Below, piece after piece: positions 35,959-44,348 of a stretch of 64,000 bases of DNA (within the stretch, counting starts at the first letter, position 1; each line of letters opens with the position of its first letter). The notes below the pieces were generated by a model. That model saw only the letters and a program-made list of their open reading frames with translations. It had not been told where the DNA came from and ran no database searches. This DNA comes from Entomohabitans teleogrylli. Its GTDB lineage: Bacteria > Pseudomonadota > Gammaproteobacteria > Enterobacterales > Enterobacteriaceae. Position numbers and translations under genes: made by a program. The stretch covers positions 434,001 through 498,000 of the forward strand of contig NZ_KQ947376.1 in assembly GCF_001484765.1 (NCBI RefSeq), given 5' to 3'.

Positions 35959-36852
35959 ATGCCGCGCGATAACCTGAACGATCTGGAAGCCTTTGTTACC
36001 GTCGCCAGAGAACAGAGTTTTACCCGGGCCGCCGCGCTGCTGGGCGTCTCTCAGTCGGCCTTAAGCCATACCATGAAAGCCCTGGAGGCGCGCCTCGGGG
36101 TTCGCCTGTTGCGCCGCACTACGCGCAGCGTTTCAGTAACCGATGCCGGGGAGCAACTGCTCAACAGCCTGGGGCCGCGGATTGATGAGATTAAACAGGA
36201 GCTGAATGCCCTGCTCGACATGCGCGACAAGCCGGCCGGTACCGTACGTATTACCGCGACGGATTACGCCATCACCCATGTCATCTGGCCCAGGCTGGCG
36301 GCGGTGCTGCCGGAATACCCGGATATCAATGTCGAGCTCATTATTGACTACGGCCTGACGGATATTGTCGCGGAACGCTATGACGCGGGCGTGCGTATGG
36401 GAGAACAGGTTGCCGACGGGATGATTTCGCTGCGAATTGGCGCGGATATACGCTTCGCCGTCGTCGGCGCGCCAGCCTATTTCGCTACCCGTCCGGCGCC
36501 GCAAACGCCTCAGGAATTGCTGGAACACAACTGCATCAATCTGCGCCTGCCAACCCACGGCGGCATACACGCCTGGGAATTCGCCCGGGATGGCCGGGAA
36601 ATAAAAGTGCGCGTCACCGGGCAAGCGGTGTTTAACAGCAGTAACCAGATGCTGGCCGCGGCCCTGAGCGGTATCGGACTTGCCTGGGTGCCGGAGGAAA
36701 TGGCGGCGCCTTACCTGCGCGAGGGGAAATTGATTCGCGTACTGGAACCCTGGTGCCCGCTCTGGGACGGCTACCATCTTTACTATCCGAGCCGCCGCGA
36801 ACTTTCCAGAGCCTTTACGCTTGTAGTGGATGCGCTACGCTACCGCCGTTGA
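35959..36852 (+). CDS. LysR-family transcriptional regulator
   Basis: A 297-residue regulator with its helix-turn-helix at residues 1-60 (LEAFVTVAREQSFTRAAALL, then GVSQSALSHTMKALEARLG) and a LysR substrate domain. It is divergent from pptA, with 256 bp between them, so pptA is a possible target. The ribosome site is weak (GAAGAAACTGC). Confidence 0.9.
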   Translation: MPRDNLNDLEAFVTVAREQSFTRAAALLGVSQSALSHTMKALEARLGVRLLRRTTRSVSVTDAGEQLLNSLGPRIDEIKQELNALLDMRDKPAGTVRITATDYAITHVIWPRLAAVLPEYPDINVELIIDYGLTDIVAERYDAGVRMGEQVADGMISLRIGADIRFAVVGAPAYFATRPAPQTPQELLEHNCINLRLPTHGGIHAWEFARDGREIKVRVTGQAVFNSSNQMLAAALSGIGLAWVPEEMAAPYLREGKLIRVLEPWCPLWDGYHLYYPSRRELSRAFTLVVDALRYRR

Positions 36853-36918
36853 GGCCGCAAATAAGATAAAGAGGGCGCCAGAACGGCGCCCTCTTTCGCT
36901 CAACCAGAAAGAAATCTA

Positions 36919-37200
36919 TTATTTAAATACTTCAGCAACAGCCTCAAAGTTCGGACCATGCTCACGGGCGGCAATAATCACATAATATTTTCCGCCTTTT
37001 TCATCCGCCAGTTTTGATAACTTTTCATGTAAATCAGTCGGCGAACCAATTTGACCACCAGAGGCCCCCACAGAAACATTACCAATATAAGTCAGTTTAA
37101 AATGATGCGCTTCATCCTTAGAGATCAGATCCGCTGCAGAGGCACTAAACGCAGCAAAAGACGCCAGTAATGCAGAAGTCACCAATAGCTTTTTCATCAT
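36919..37200 (-). CDS. DUF1471 (YhcN/BhsA/McbA) family small periplasmic protein
   Basis: A 93-residue protein with a signal peptide ending near SASAADLIS. The mature part shows the YhcN fold pattern: KLTYIGNVSVGASGGQIGSPTDLHEKLSKLADEKGGKYYVIIAAREHG. Members are induced by acid, oxidants or metals and influence biofilm formation. Two adjacent ATGs (37200 and 37197) follow AAGGA; the second has the better spacing. Confidence 0.88.
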   Translation of the reverse strand: MMKKLLVTSALLASFAAFSASAADLISKDEAHHFKLTYIGNVSVGASGGQIGSPTDLHEKLSKLADEKGGKYYVIIAAREHGPNFEAVAEVFK

Positions 37201-37345
37201 GTTATCCTTTCATTGTTTGTTTTGCTCAGAGAGTATAGAACAGGTTTTTTAAAGTTGCCCGAATTATTCATTTACTGAATGAATAACCGCAGCAAGTGTG
37301 AAAGAAAACATTTAAAATCAATAAATATCAACATGTTAATGATTT

Positions 37346-37768
37346 TCAGCGTCGGTCGAGCGAAAGCGCCCCCGGGCCAGTGACCGCCAGCAATAAGAAA
37401 CCACCGGCAATACTCACATTCTTATAAAAATTAATCATATTGCCGGTAACCGCGTCACCGGTCATATTCCAGTAGCTATGGCCAATAAAGGCGGTCGCTA
37501 ATGTATAGAAGACAAAAATAACCGCCAGAGGACGAGTAAAGAAGCCAATGACGATCAGAATCGCCGCCACTACCTCCATGAGCACCGCAATAACCGCGGC
37601 CACTTCCGGGGCCGGCGTACCCAGCGTCGTCATATACTGAACCGTACCGCTGAACCCGGTCATTTTTGGAATGCCAAAAATGATAAACAAGGCAATAAGC
37701 GCCAGCCGGGCAATTAACAGCACCAGCGGCTTCGCGCCGCCAAAATCGAAATAGCGTAAACTGTTCAT
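37346..37768 (-). CDS. DoxX-family membrane protein
   Basis: A 140-residue protein with four predicted helices. [22 protein letters not shown] and [27 protein letters not shown] are characteristic of DoxX/YqjF proteins. Bacterial DoxX proteins are often induced by redox-active compounds; a precise role is not known. Confidence 0.87.
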   Translation of the reverse strand: MNSLRYFDFGGAKPLVLLIARLALIALFIIFGIPKMTGFSGTVQYMTTLGTPAPEVAAVIAVLMEVVAAILIVIGFFTRPLAVIFVFYTLATAFIGHSYWNMTGDAVTGNMINFYKNVSIAGGFLLLAVTGPGALSLDRR

Positions 37769-37992
37769 ATTACAACCTGCTCTTAAATAAGGAAATCACC
37801 ATTAAAAACGTAATACATAAACGGCGGGCTCGCCAGGCAGGTCTTTACTACAGAATAAAATTTTACTGCGTGCGCTGAATCGTTTCTGACCCGCTGGACA
37901 GCGGGTAAAGCGGAGAGAAAACGGCTGCGTGGACACAAAAAAATCAATCATGGCAGATAACACTCTGCCCGGTTCGCTGTGGCGCGGTTAAA

Positions 37993-38223
37993 TCAGGTCT
38001 GCGGCTCCTCCTGCGCAGCATGCTTTAACAGCCGGTAAAGCTCGTCTTTGATTCTGAGCTTGTCGCGCTTCATGGCCGCCACCTTGTCGCAATAGCCGCT
38101 ACCATCGGCATGCTCCAGGCGGGAAATTTCGGAATCAAGGTGTTGGTGTTTATCAAACAACGATCTGAATCGGGGATTGGCGTCTTTCAGTTCAGTGATG
38201 AGATGGCGAAATTCTGGGAACAT
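37993..38223 (-). CDS. ydcH: YdcH family protein (DUF465)
   Basis: A 76-residue, mostly helical protein. MFPEFRHLITELKDANPRFRS and LFDKHQHLDSEISRLEH match E. coli YdcH closely. The function is unknown. The start at 38223 follows AAGGAG, and the in-frame ATG 51 bp upstream is not used. Confidence 0.9.
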   Translation of the reverse strand: MFPEFRHLITELKDANPRFRSLFDKHQHLDSEISRLEHADGSGYCDKVAAMKRDKLRIKDELYRLLKHAAQEEPQT

Positions 38224-38403
38224 ATAAAAACACTCCTTCTCAGCATGATGTCCACGCCCTGTTATGGTTAACATCTTCGCGCCGGAAAGTCATGACGAAA
38301 ACGCCGAAATGAGGCCGCGATCAAAGCGACCGTCCTGTGGCGTGGCAGGTATTGGGCAAATAAAAAGAGTATGCTGGCGGAAATCAATCATATGGAGAAG
38401 ACA

Positions 38404-38871
38404 ATGGAACAGTTTCCCCCTGCCGCGACGCCGCCGCAGGTTCCGCTGGTTGGCGTCGGCGTACTCATATTTCGCGATGGTCAGTTGCTGCTTGGCCGAC
38501 GTCGGGGTAGTCACGGCGCGGGTAGCTGGTCGGCTCCCGGCGGGCATCTGGAGTTTGGGGAGAGCGTGGAACACTGCGCGCGCCGCGAAGTTTACGAAGA
38601 AACCGGCCTGCGCCTGGATACCGTGCTTCCCGGCCCGTGGACCACCAGTCTTTTTCCCGAAGACAAAAAACATTACGTCACCCTTATCACCCGGTCATGG
38701 AGCGATGAGGGCGCGCCTCAGCGTCGGGAGCCGGAAAAATGCGACGGCTGGCAGTGGTTTGCGCTACAGGCGCTGCCCGAGCCGCTTTTTCATCCGCTGG
38801 CGCAATTAATCGCCGCCGTCGGCCTGCCGGGGTTAGAGCAACTGGCGATCCGGCCTGCGCAAATTAAGTGA
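38404..38871 (+). CDS. NUDIX hydrolase
   Basis: A 155-residue enzyme with the full Nudix box, G-x5-E-x7-REVYEETGL (about residues 46-68), which binds Mg and hydrolyses nucleoside-diphosphate derivatives. GVGVLIFRDGQLLLGRRRG before the box resembles MTH1/NUDT15-like proteins. The start at 38404 has GGAG upstream. The substrate cannot be deduced. Confidence 0.87.
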   Translation: MEQFPPAATPPQVPLVGVGVLIFRDGQLLLGRRRGSHGAGSWSAPGGHLEFGESVEHCARREVYEETGLRLDTVLPGPWTTSLFPEDKKHYVTLITRSWSDEGAPQRREPEKCDGWQWFALQALPEPLFHPLAQLIAAVGLPGLEQLAIRPAQIK

Positions 38872-38973
38872 CATCGTCACATTAATCCGGTGACGGATAA
38901 ATTCATTAGCCGCCCGGGGTAAATGTCCTTTAAAGTGATGGCGCTGTGCCCCTGGCAACGACAAGGAACTGAT

Positions 38974-39618
38974 ATGAATCTTGAAGAGATTATTCGCAAC
39001 CGCTACACCTGCAAAGCCTATGATGAGTCCCGCAAAGTCACGCCTGACCAGAAGCGGCAACTGATGGAGCTGCTGCGTCTGAGCCCGTCTTCGGTTAATT
39101 CCCAGCCCTGGCACTTCTTTGTTATCGATACGCCGGAAGGGAAAGCGCAAATACTCCCGGCCTTCAGCGAGGCCAATGCCGCGAAAATCGACAAATCCGC
39201 CCTGACCGTGGTGTTCACCACCCGTACGGAAATTGATGAAGCGCACCTTAACCACCTGCTGGCGCAGGAACAACAGGACGGGCGCTTTATCAATGACGAC
39301 GCAAAGTCTGCCCAGGATACCGGGCGCCGCTATTTTGTCAACCTCAACTCCGACTCAGTCGAAAAGCAGCGTAACTGGATGGCGCGCCAGGCCTATATTT
39401 CGCTGGGTTTCCTGCTGCTGGGCGCCGCCGCCCTCGGGATGGACGCCACGCCGATCGAAGGTTTCACGCCGCCGGCGATGGATAAAGCGCTGGGTCTGGA
39501 GGAAAAAGGCTTAACCAGCGTGGTGGTTGCAACGGTCGGGTTCCGCGGCGAGGGGGATTTCAACACCGGACTGCCAAAATCTCGTCTCCCGCAGAGCGAA
39601 GTGATTACCCTGCTGTAA
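38974..39618 (+). CDS. NAD(P)H-dependent nitroreductase (NfsB-like)
   Basis: A 214-residue FMN enzyme of the oxygen-insensitive nitroreductase family. The segments RLSPSSVNSQPWHFFVI, QAYISLGFLLLGAAALGMDATPIEGF and NTGLPKSRLPQSEV match E. coli NfsB. It reduces nitroaromatics and quinones. AAGGA precedes the ATG at 38974. It is followed by a strong terminator. Confidence 0.88.
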   Translation: MNLEEIIRNRYTCKAYDESRKVTPDQKRQLMELLRLSPSSVNSQPWHFFVIDTPEGKAQILPAFSEANAAKIDKSALTVVFTTRTEIDEAHLNHLLAQEQQDGRFINDDAKSAQDTGRRYFVNLNSDSVEKQRNWMARQAYISLGFLLLGAAALGMDATPIEGFTPPAMDKALGLEEKGLTSVVVATVGFRGEGDFNTGLPKSRLPQSEVITLL

Positions 39619-39656
39619 CCCTTCAGATGGCAGCGCAGGCCGCCATCTGACTGCTG

Positions 39657-39689
39657 ACAAAGGGGAAAAACGCGGTTTTTCCCCTTTGT
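39657..39689. terminator. Bidirectional terminator after the nitroreductase gene
   Basis: ACAAAGGGGAAAAA pairs with TTTTTCCCCTTTGT around a CGCGG loop. A- and T-runs on the two sides let it act on both strands. Confidence 0.85.
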
Positions 39690-39732
39690 GCTTAACCGCC
39701 GAAAATCCAAAAGTTCATTTGCCTGGTTTTTT

Positions 39733-39850
39733 CCGGCGATCTCTGCCGGTTCGACGATAACGCATGGTTTATCATCAATCTTATGGCTGCCGCCCGGCAG
39801 CCATTCCTCTCTGCGCCAGTGGTTAATCATTAACCGGACTGGCGTTTTTT
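39733..39850 (+). ncRNA. Candidate structured RNA: two stem-loops then an intrinsic terminator
   Basis: In a 420-bp gene-free region, three plus-strand structures occur in a row. First, CCGGC/GCCGG at 39733-39749. Second, a nine-pair stem ATGGCTGCC/GGCAGCCAT with a 4-nt loop at 39783-39804. Third, a 14-pair terminator stem (outer CGCCAGT/ACTGGCG, inner GGTTAAT/ATTAACC) at 39814-39844 with TTTTTT after it. The preceding gene already ends at its own terminator (39657-39689), so this terminator has no coding gene to serve. It may end a small RNA or be a transcription attenuator in a long ansP leader. I could not place a clear promoter. Confidence 0.5.
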
Positions 39851-40109
39851 ATCTATCGCTCCCCGGCCGAACCCGACAGTGTTTCCGTTATGTACTGATA
39901 AATAAGCCTAAATTCTGAACGACCATTTTTCATCCACTTACAGGATGTTTTGCGTCACTTATCATTTATCGGTAGGATCCCTCGCCGGATTTTTCATACC
40001 GCCCGCGAATAATGGCCGGATGAGGGAACGGACGCGCCGCCATAAGCGGCGATGACGGTGGAAAGCCGGATAATACAGATTGATTGATGACAGGGTGACA
40101 TTAACGTAA

Positions 40110-41576
40110 ATGCAAACAACCAAACACGAAGCGGCGAAGCGCCGCTGGCTGAACGCCCAGGATGCCGGTTATCACAAAGCGATGGGTAACCGCCAGGTAC
40201 AGATGATTGCCATTGGCGGCGCCATCGGCACCGGGCTGTTTCTCGGCGCCGGCGGACGTCTGCAGGCCGCCGGACCCGCGCTGGCGCTGGTTTACCTGGT
40301 ATGCGGCATCTTTTCGTTCTTTATTCTGCGCGCGCTGGGCGAACTGGTACTGCACCGCCCGTCCAGCGGCAGTTTCGTCTCCTATGCCCGGGAATTTCTC
40401 GGCGAAAAAGCCTCTTATGTCTGCGGCTGGATGTACTTCGTTAACTGGGCGATGACCGGTATCGTGGATATCACCGCCGTGGCGCTCTACATGCACTACT
40501 GGGGCGCGTTTGGCGATGTTCCGCAGTGGGTATTCGCCCTTGGCGCGCTGGCCATCGTCGGGACGATGAATATGATAGGCGTACGCTGGTTCGCCGAAAT
40601 GGAGTTCTGGTTTGCGCTGATCAAAGTGCTGGCTATCGTGATTTTTCTGGTGGTCGGCGTGGTGTTCCTCGGCACCGGCAAACCCCTGGACGGCAATAGC
40701 ACCGGTTTTCACCTGATCACCGACAACGGCGGGATCTTCCCCCACGGTATCCTGCCGGCTCTGGTTCTGGTCCAGGGCGTGGTGTTCGCTTTTGCCTCCA
40801 TTGAACTGGTGGGTACCGCGGCGGGAGAATGCAAAGATCCGCAAACCATGGTGCCGAAAGCCATCAACAGTGTTATCTGGCGCATTGGCTTGTTCTACGT
40901 CGGCTCTGTGCTGCTGCTGGTGATGCTGCTGCCGTGGAACGCTTATCAGGCCGGTCAAAGTCCGTTTGTCACCTTCTTTTCGAAGCTCGGCGTGCCGTAT
41001 ATCGGCAGTATTATGAATATTGTGGTACTGACCGCGGCGCTGTCCAGCCTCAACTCCGGCCTGTACTGCACCGGGCGTATCCTGCGATCCATGTCGATGG
41101 GCGGTTCCGCGCCGCCGTTTATGCAGAAAATGAGCCGCTATCAGGTGCCTTACGCCGGAATTCTGGTGACGATTGCGATTTATGCGGTAGGGGTGTTTCT
41201 CAACTACCTGGTGCCGTCACAGGTGTTTGAAATCGTGCTTAATTTCGCGTCGCTGGGGATCATTACTTCATGGGCGTTTATCGTCATTTGCCAGTTAAAG
41301 CTGCGCCAGGCTATCAAAGCGGGCAGCGCGCAGGAGGTCAGTTTTAAACTCCCCGGCGCGCCGTTCACCTCCTGGCTGACGCTGCTGTTTCTGGCGGCGG
41401 TACTGGTGCTGATGGCCTTTGACTACCCCAACGGCACTTATACCATTGCGTCGATACCGCTGATCGCCACGATTCTGATCATCGGCTGGTATCGGGTGCG
41501 CGGGCGAGTCGCCGACATTGCCGACACGGTGTATCAACAGGCGCCGGAACAAACGAACCCGGACACCCCGCGCTAA
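40110..41576 (+). CDS. ansP: L-asparagine permease AnsP
   Basis: A 488-residue APC-family symporter with 12 helices (E. coli AnsP 499). [28 protein letters not shown] and [20 protein letters not shown] match AnsP almost residue for residue. It imports asparagine into the cytoplasm. As in E. coli, it is near yncE and yncD. The ribosome site is poor. Confidence 0.94.
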   Translation: MQTTKHEAAKRRWLNAQDAGYHKAMGNRQVQMIAIGGAIGTGLFLGAGGRLQAAGPALALVYLVCGIFSFFILRALGELVLHRPSSGSFVSYAREFLGEKASYVCGWMYFVNWAMTGIVDITAVALYMHYWGAFGDVPQWVFALGALAIVGTMNMIGVRWFAEMEFWFALIKVLAIVIFLVVGVVFLGTGKPLDGNSTGFHLITDNGGIFPHGILPALVLVQGVVFAFASIELVGTAAGECKDPQTMVPKAINSVIWRIGLFYVGSVLLLVMLLPWNAYQAGQSPFVTFFSKLGVPYIGSIMNIVVLTAALSSLNSGLYCTGRILRSMSMGGSAPPFMQKMSRYQVPYAGILVTIAIYAVGVFLNYLVPSQVFEIVLNFASLGIITSWAFIVICQLKLRQAIKAGSAQEVSFKLPGAPFTSWLTLLFLAAVLVLMAFDYPNGTYTIASIPLIATILIIGWYRVRGRVADIADTVYQQAPEQTNPDTPR

Positions 41577-41607
41577 CCGCCTGCGGCAGGGCCAACCCTG
41601 CCGCGTT

Positions 41608-42765
41608 TCACTGCCCGCCGCGCGGGCGCAGAATCGAACGATCGACATCCTCAATTCGGGTGTGGCCGCAAAATGCCATACTGATATCCAGTTCCTTATA
41701 GATGATATCGAGAATGCGGCTCACCCCCTGCTCGCCATACGCCCCCAGTCCGTAGATAAACGCCCGGCCAATCAGCGTACCTTTGGCCCCCAGCGCCATC
41801 GCCCGCAGTACATCCTGCCCGCTGCGAATACCGCTATCGAGATACACCTCCAGCTTATCGCCCACCGCCTGGACAATCTCTTCAAGCACTGAAATGGTCG
41901 ATGGCGCGCCGTCAAGCTGACGACCGCCGTGGTTGGAAACCACGATCGCATCCGCCCCGGCCTGCGCCGCCCGTAGCGCATCATCGACCTCCATAATACC
42001 TTTAATGATCAGTTTGCCGCCCCAGCGGGCTTTGACCCATTCAACATCATCCCAACTGAGGCGCGGATCAAACTGCTCAGCGGTCCAGGCGCTGAGCGAC
42101 GAAGTGTCGCTAATATTTTTGACATGCCCGACAATGTTGCCAAAACTGCGCCGCCGGGTGCGCAACATGTTCAGGCACCACGTCGGTTTGGTCATCATAT
42201 TGAGCATATTGACCAGCGTCAGTCGCGGCGGCGCGGAAAGTCCGTTCTTAATATCTTTATGCCGCTGCCCCATAACCTGTAAATCCGCCGTCAGCACCAG
42301 CGCGCTACAACCGGCGTTGCGGGCGCGCTCAATCAGCCGGCCCATAAATTCACGATCGCGCATCATATACAGCTGGAACCAGAACGGGCGCGATGTGGCG
42401 GCGGCTACCTCCTCAATGGAGCAGATACTCATGGTGGACATAATGTAGGGAATGCCAAACGCTTCCGCCGCCTTCGCCGCCAGAATTTCGCCATCGGCAT
42501 GCTGCATACCAATCAGCCCTGTCGGCGCCAGCGCTACCGGCATCGTGACACTGTCACCCACCATCGTGGTGGCCAGGGAGCGATTGGTCATATTCACCAG
42601 CACTTTCTGGCGCAACAGGTAATTGTCAAAGTCAGATGTATTGCGGTTGTAAGTCGCTTCCGACCATGAGCCGGAGTCGCAGTAATCCACAAACATACGG
42701 GGTACTCTGCGGTAATACACTTTGCGCATATCCGCCACGCAGGTAATCATCCCGAGGTTATACAT
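41608..42765 (-). CDS. FMN-dependent 2-hydroxyacid dehydrogenase (LldD-like)
   Basis: A 385-residue member of the lactate/glycolate/mandelate oxidase family. VALAPTGLIGMQHADGEILAAKAAE, the catalytic-His motif VSNHGGRQLDGAPST and LDSGIRSGQDVLRAMALGA are all intact. It oxidises an L-2-hydroxyacid to the 2-oxoacid with FMN. The sequence is not the usual LldD, and no lldP or lldR gene is adjacent, so lactate is unproven. The start at 42765 follows AAGGA; it lies between ansP and yncE, an insertion relative to E. coli order as I recall it. Confidence 0.85.
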   Translation of the reverse strand: MYNLGMITCVADMRKVYYRRVPRMFVDYCDSGSWSEATYNRNTSDFDNYLLRQKVLVNMTNRSLATTMVGDSVTMPVALAPTGLIGMQHADGEILAAKAAEAFGIPYIMSTMSICSIEEVAAATSRPFWFQLYMMRDREFMGRLIERARNAGCSALVLTADLQVMGQRHKDIKNGLSAPPRLTLVNMLNMMTKPTWCLNMLRTRRRSFGNIVGHVKNISDTSSLSAWTAEQFDPRLSWDDVEWVKARWGGKLIIKGIMEVDDALRAAQAGADAIVVSNHGGRQLDGAPSTISVLEEIVQAVGDKLEVYLDSGIRSGQDVLRAMALGAKGTLIGRAFIYGLGAYGEQGVSRILDIIYKELDISMAFCGHTRIEDVDRSILRPRGGQ

Positions 42766-42987
42766 TTTGTGTCCTTCTCTGTTGTTGTCATCATTTACAA
42801 CTCCCTTACAAAAACGCAACTACGCGCTCAGGTCAATGACGAAATCAGATAACGGCGCTAAATGTGATCTTTTACGGAAAAATTCTGCAAAATTATATTG
42901 TTATGCTGGCTTTACGGGCCAGAGATCGCAGGGATGAGCGGTGTACAGGAAGCGCCACGCCGGGCGGCGTGGCGCGCAAAACGCCGC

Positions 42988-44070
42988 TTAGGCTTTATCG
43001 CCCAGCGCGATGCGGATAACCTCATCAGGACTGGTGGCTTCCTGCTGGCGGCTGGAGGCCTGCTTAACGCTGACGTACAGGGTCTGGCCGTCCGGAGACA
43101 GCGCCAGGCTGTTAGGGTGCGTCGGCGCCGTTATGGTTTTGATCGCTTTCAGGGTTTTCGCGTCAATAATACTGACGCTGCCTGCTTCGCGATGTGTCAC
43201 GTACACTTCATTGCGAGCCGGGTTAAACAGCACCGCCAGTGATTTCGGGACCGCGACTTTATCGGTTACTTTACCGCTGCGGGTATCGACAACCAGCAGA
43301 TTTTCCGCTTTCGAGTCAGTGACAAACGCCCGGTGGTTGGCGCTGTCGAGGCTGATATTCAGGTACATATGTTCCTGGCCATCGTCCTGCAGCTTGTTAC
43401 GGGACAGCACTTTGTCCGTTGCGGTATCGATGGTCACAAACTCTCCATCGCCATTGCTGGTATAAATACGCTTCGCCGCGCTATCGAGCGCCAGCCCGGT
43501 ATTGGCTCTGCCAAGACCGGTAATGGTATTACGCAGGGTCAGGGATTCGCCATCCACCACCCACAGCACGCTATCTTTGCCGAGACCGGAGACATACACC
43601 GTATTGGTGGTTTCATCTACCGCCAGTTCGCGGGGCGCCAGCGGACGCTCTTTCTCGGTACGTTTACGCTCGTCCAGCACCAGCCGTCCTTTTACCTGCG
43701 CGCTTTTTGCATCGATGGCGGTCACCGCGCTATTGGTGGTATTGCCGAAATAGAGGGTATTGGTTTTGGTGTTGATAGCAGCGCCAAACGGCTTCAGATC
43801 GTTATGGATAATCTGGGTGATGGCCAGGGTTTGCGGATCCAGACGATAAACGACGCCGCCTTTATCCAGTGAACGACTCTGGGATGTCGCCAGATACAGC
43901 GCATTCTCCTGCGGGCTGAACGCCATCTCATAAGCCCCCTTTCCAACAGGTTCACGCAGCATCGCTTCTGCGGCGCTGGCGCTGAACGTGGTCACGGTGG
44001 CGCTGAAGACCAGCGCGCTGGCAAGCAGCGTACGGCAGTGGCGTGCAACAAACAGATTAACAGACGGCAT
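42988..44070 (-). CDS. yncE: YncE, periplasmic seven-bladed beta-propeller protein
   Basis: A 360-residue protein (E. coli 353). A signal peptide ends near FSASAAEAML. Repeated blade motifs include ALYLATSQSRSLDKGGVVYRL, TNTVYVSGLGKDSVLWVVDG, KRIYTSNGDGEFVTIDTATD and GQTLYVSVKQASSRQQEATSP. E. coli YncE is secreted to the periplasm, binds DNA in vitro and is controlled by Fur. It is divergent from pqqU with a Fur box between them. Confidence 0.93.
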   Translation of the reverse strand: MPSVNLFVARHCRTLLASALVFSATVTTFSASAAEAMLREPVGKGAYEMAFSPQENALYLATSQSRSLDKGGVVYRLDPQTLAITQIIHNDLKPFGAAINTKTNTLYFGNTTNSAVTAIDAKSAQVKGRLVLDERKRTEKERPLAPRELAVDETTNTVYVSGLGKDSVLWVVDGESLTLRNTITGLGRANTGLALDSAAKRIYTSNGDGEFVTIDTATDKVLSRNKLQDDGQEHMYLNISLDSANHRAFVTDSKAENLLVVDTRSGKVTDKVAVPKSLAVLFNPARNEVYVTHREAGSVSIIDAKTLKAIKTITAPTHPNSLALSPDGQTLYVSVKQASSRQQEATSPDEVIRIALGDKA

Positions 44071-44159
44071 AATGTATTCCTTTCAGTCCATATATTAAAT
44101 GCATCACATTGAATCCATTTTAAATCCGGCGCTACCTCGTCACCGGTTATCTTTAAAAT

Positions 44160-44178
44160 GATTATGAGAATCATAATC
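44160..44178. promoter_or_regulatory. Fur box between yncE and pqqU
   Basis: GATTATGAGAATCATAATC matches the 19-bp Fur consensus at 16 positions and is almost a palindrome. It is 90 bp before yncE and about 170 bp before pqqU. It predicts iron repression of yncE at least. Confidence 0.82.
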
Positions 44179-44348
44179 ATTTCTTTTAAAGATCGGAAGC
44201 GTTTGACATCAAAGCTCAGGCAATAAATATTCACCCAAGATATGATAAGTGTGATCAAGTTAACAATTTAAATGTTTTGTAAAAAGCATTACCATGTAAG
44301 CACTATGTTACAAAAAGTGCATGATGCGCTGCCGCTGGTCCCGATGTT

